Positions 6,016 through 6,103 of a DNA stretch of 6,103 nt are shown here, one piece after another. Numbering within the stretch: the stretch's first letter is position 1; each line of letters starts with the position of its first letter. The DNA is from an uncultured Eubacteriales bacterium (GTDB lineage Bacteria; Bacillota; Clostridia; Oscillospirales; Oscillospiraceae). Location of the stretch: assembly GCA_900551495.1 (NCBI GenBank), contig URWG01000113.1, positions 1-6,103 of the forward strand. Direction: 5' to 3'. The notes beneath the pieces were generated by a model that was not told the origin of the DNA, made no database searches, and saw nothing but the letters and a program-made list of their open reading frames with translations. Position numbers and translations under genes: made by a program.

Positions 6016-6103
6016 GTGCAGGCAGTGCCGGTAGAACTCGTAGGGCGGGGTTCCCTAACCCCGCCGCGTGCAGGCAGTGCCGATAGAATCCGTAGGGGGG
6101 GGG
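6016..6103 (+). repeat. Tandem 52-bp REP-like repeat, about 1.7 units, cut by the window end
   Basis: 6016-6050 and 6068-6102 match at 31 of 35 positions with a 52-bp offset (both start GTGCAGGCAGTGCC and lead to CGTAGGG). The first unit ends with a hairpin GGCGGGGTT (6044-6052) / AACCCCGCC (6057-6065), 9 perfect pairs around CCCT. In the second unit the hairpin arm degenerates into nine G at the last bases. It is the same family as 1-58, in the opposite orientation. It lies downstream of the terminator and carries no gene. Confidence 0.7.

Noticed and set aside
6016..6103. CRISPR array
   Set aside because: Fewer than two units are present, there are no unique spacers of constant length between identical repeats, and no cas genes. 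The repeated part includes the linker.
1..6103. Composite transposon bounded by inverted repeats
   Set aside because: There is no transposase or integrase, no target-site duplication, and the inverted matches are only about 10 bases within otherwise different repeat units. Dispersed REP-like elements explain them better.

Overview
The window holds one very large gene between two stretches of repeat-rich intergenic DNA. The style suggests a Gram-positive gut-type Clostridia genome, most likely Oscillospiraceae/Ruminococcaceae-like. The reasons are a GC-rich coding region with strong G/C preference at third codon positions, a strong AGGAG Shine-Dalgarno site, C-terminal S-layer homology (SLH) domains, Cys-rich 'CKH..GG.ATC' modules, and small GC-rich intergenic hairpins of the 'CGTAGGG...' and 'CTCCCCCAAAGGGGGAG' kind. 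This assignment is an inference from style, not a database result.

Layout. Positions 1-392 are non-coding. They hold a REP-like hairpin unit (1-58), a double GC-rich hairpin (100-133), an AT-rich segment with a perfect 6+6 palindrome (199-214), a good sigma-A-type promoter (267-295), a structured 5' leader (312-354) and a Shine-Dalgarno site (about 378-385). Positions 393-5942 encode a 1,849-residue secreted subtilisin-family (S8) serine protease. Its domain order is signal peptide, I9-like propeptide, S8 catalytic domain with an inserted PA domain, Fn3/Ig-like beta domains, an InlB-repeat-like module, an unassigned beta-rich region, two Cys/His-rich 74-residue repeats plus a shorter third Cys module, and three SLH domains. 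A strong intrinsic terminator follows at 5965-5997. Positions 6016-6103 carry about 1.7 units of a 52-bp repeat, related to the unit at 1-58 but in the opposite orientation.

The gene looks monocistronic, with its own promoter and terminator immediately around it. The protein is predicted to be exported, activated by loss of its propeptide, and held non-covalently to the cell wall by the SLH domains, where it would degrade extracellular proteins or peptides. I see no evidence of a multi-gene novel system. The least explained parts are the Cys-rich tandem modules, the beta-rich stretch before them, the leader hairpin and palindrome, and the inverted flanking repeats. A 1,908-codon open frame on the opposite strand is judged to be a codon-usage shadow, not a gene.
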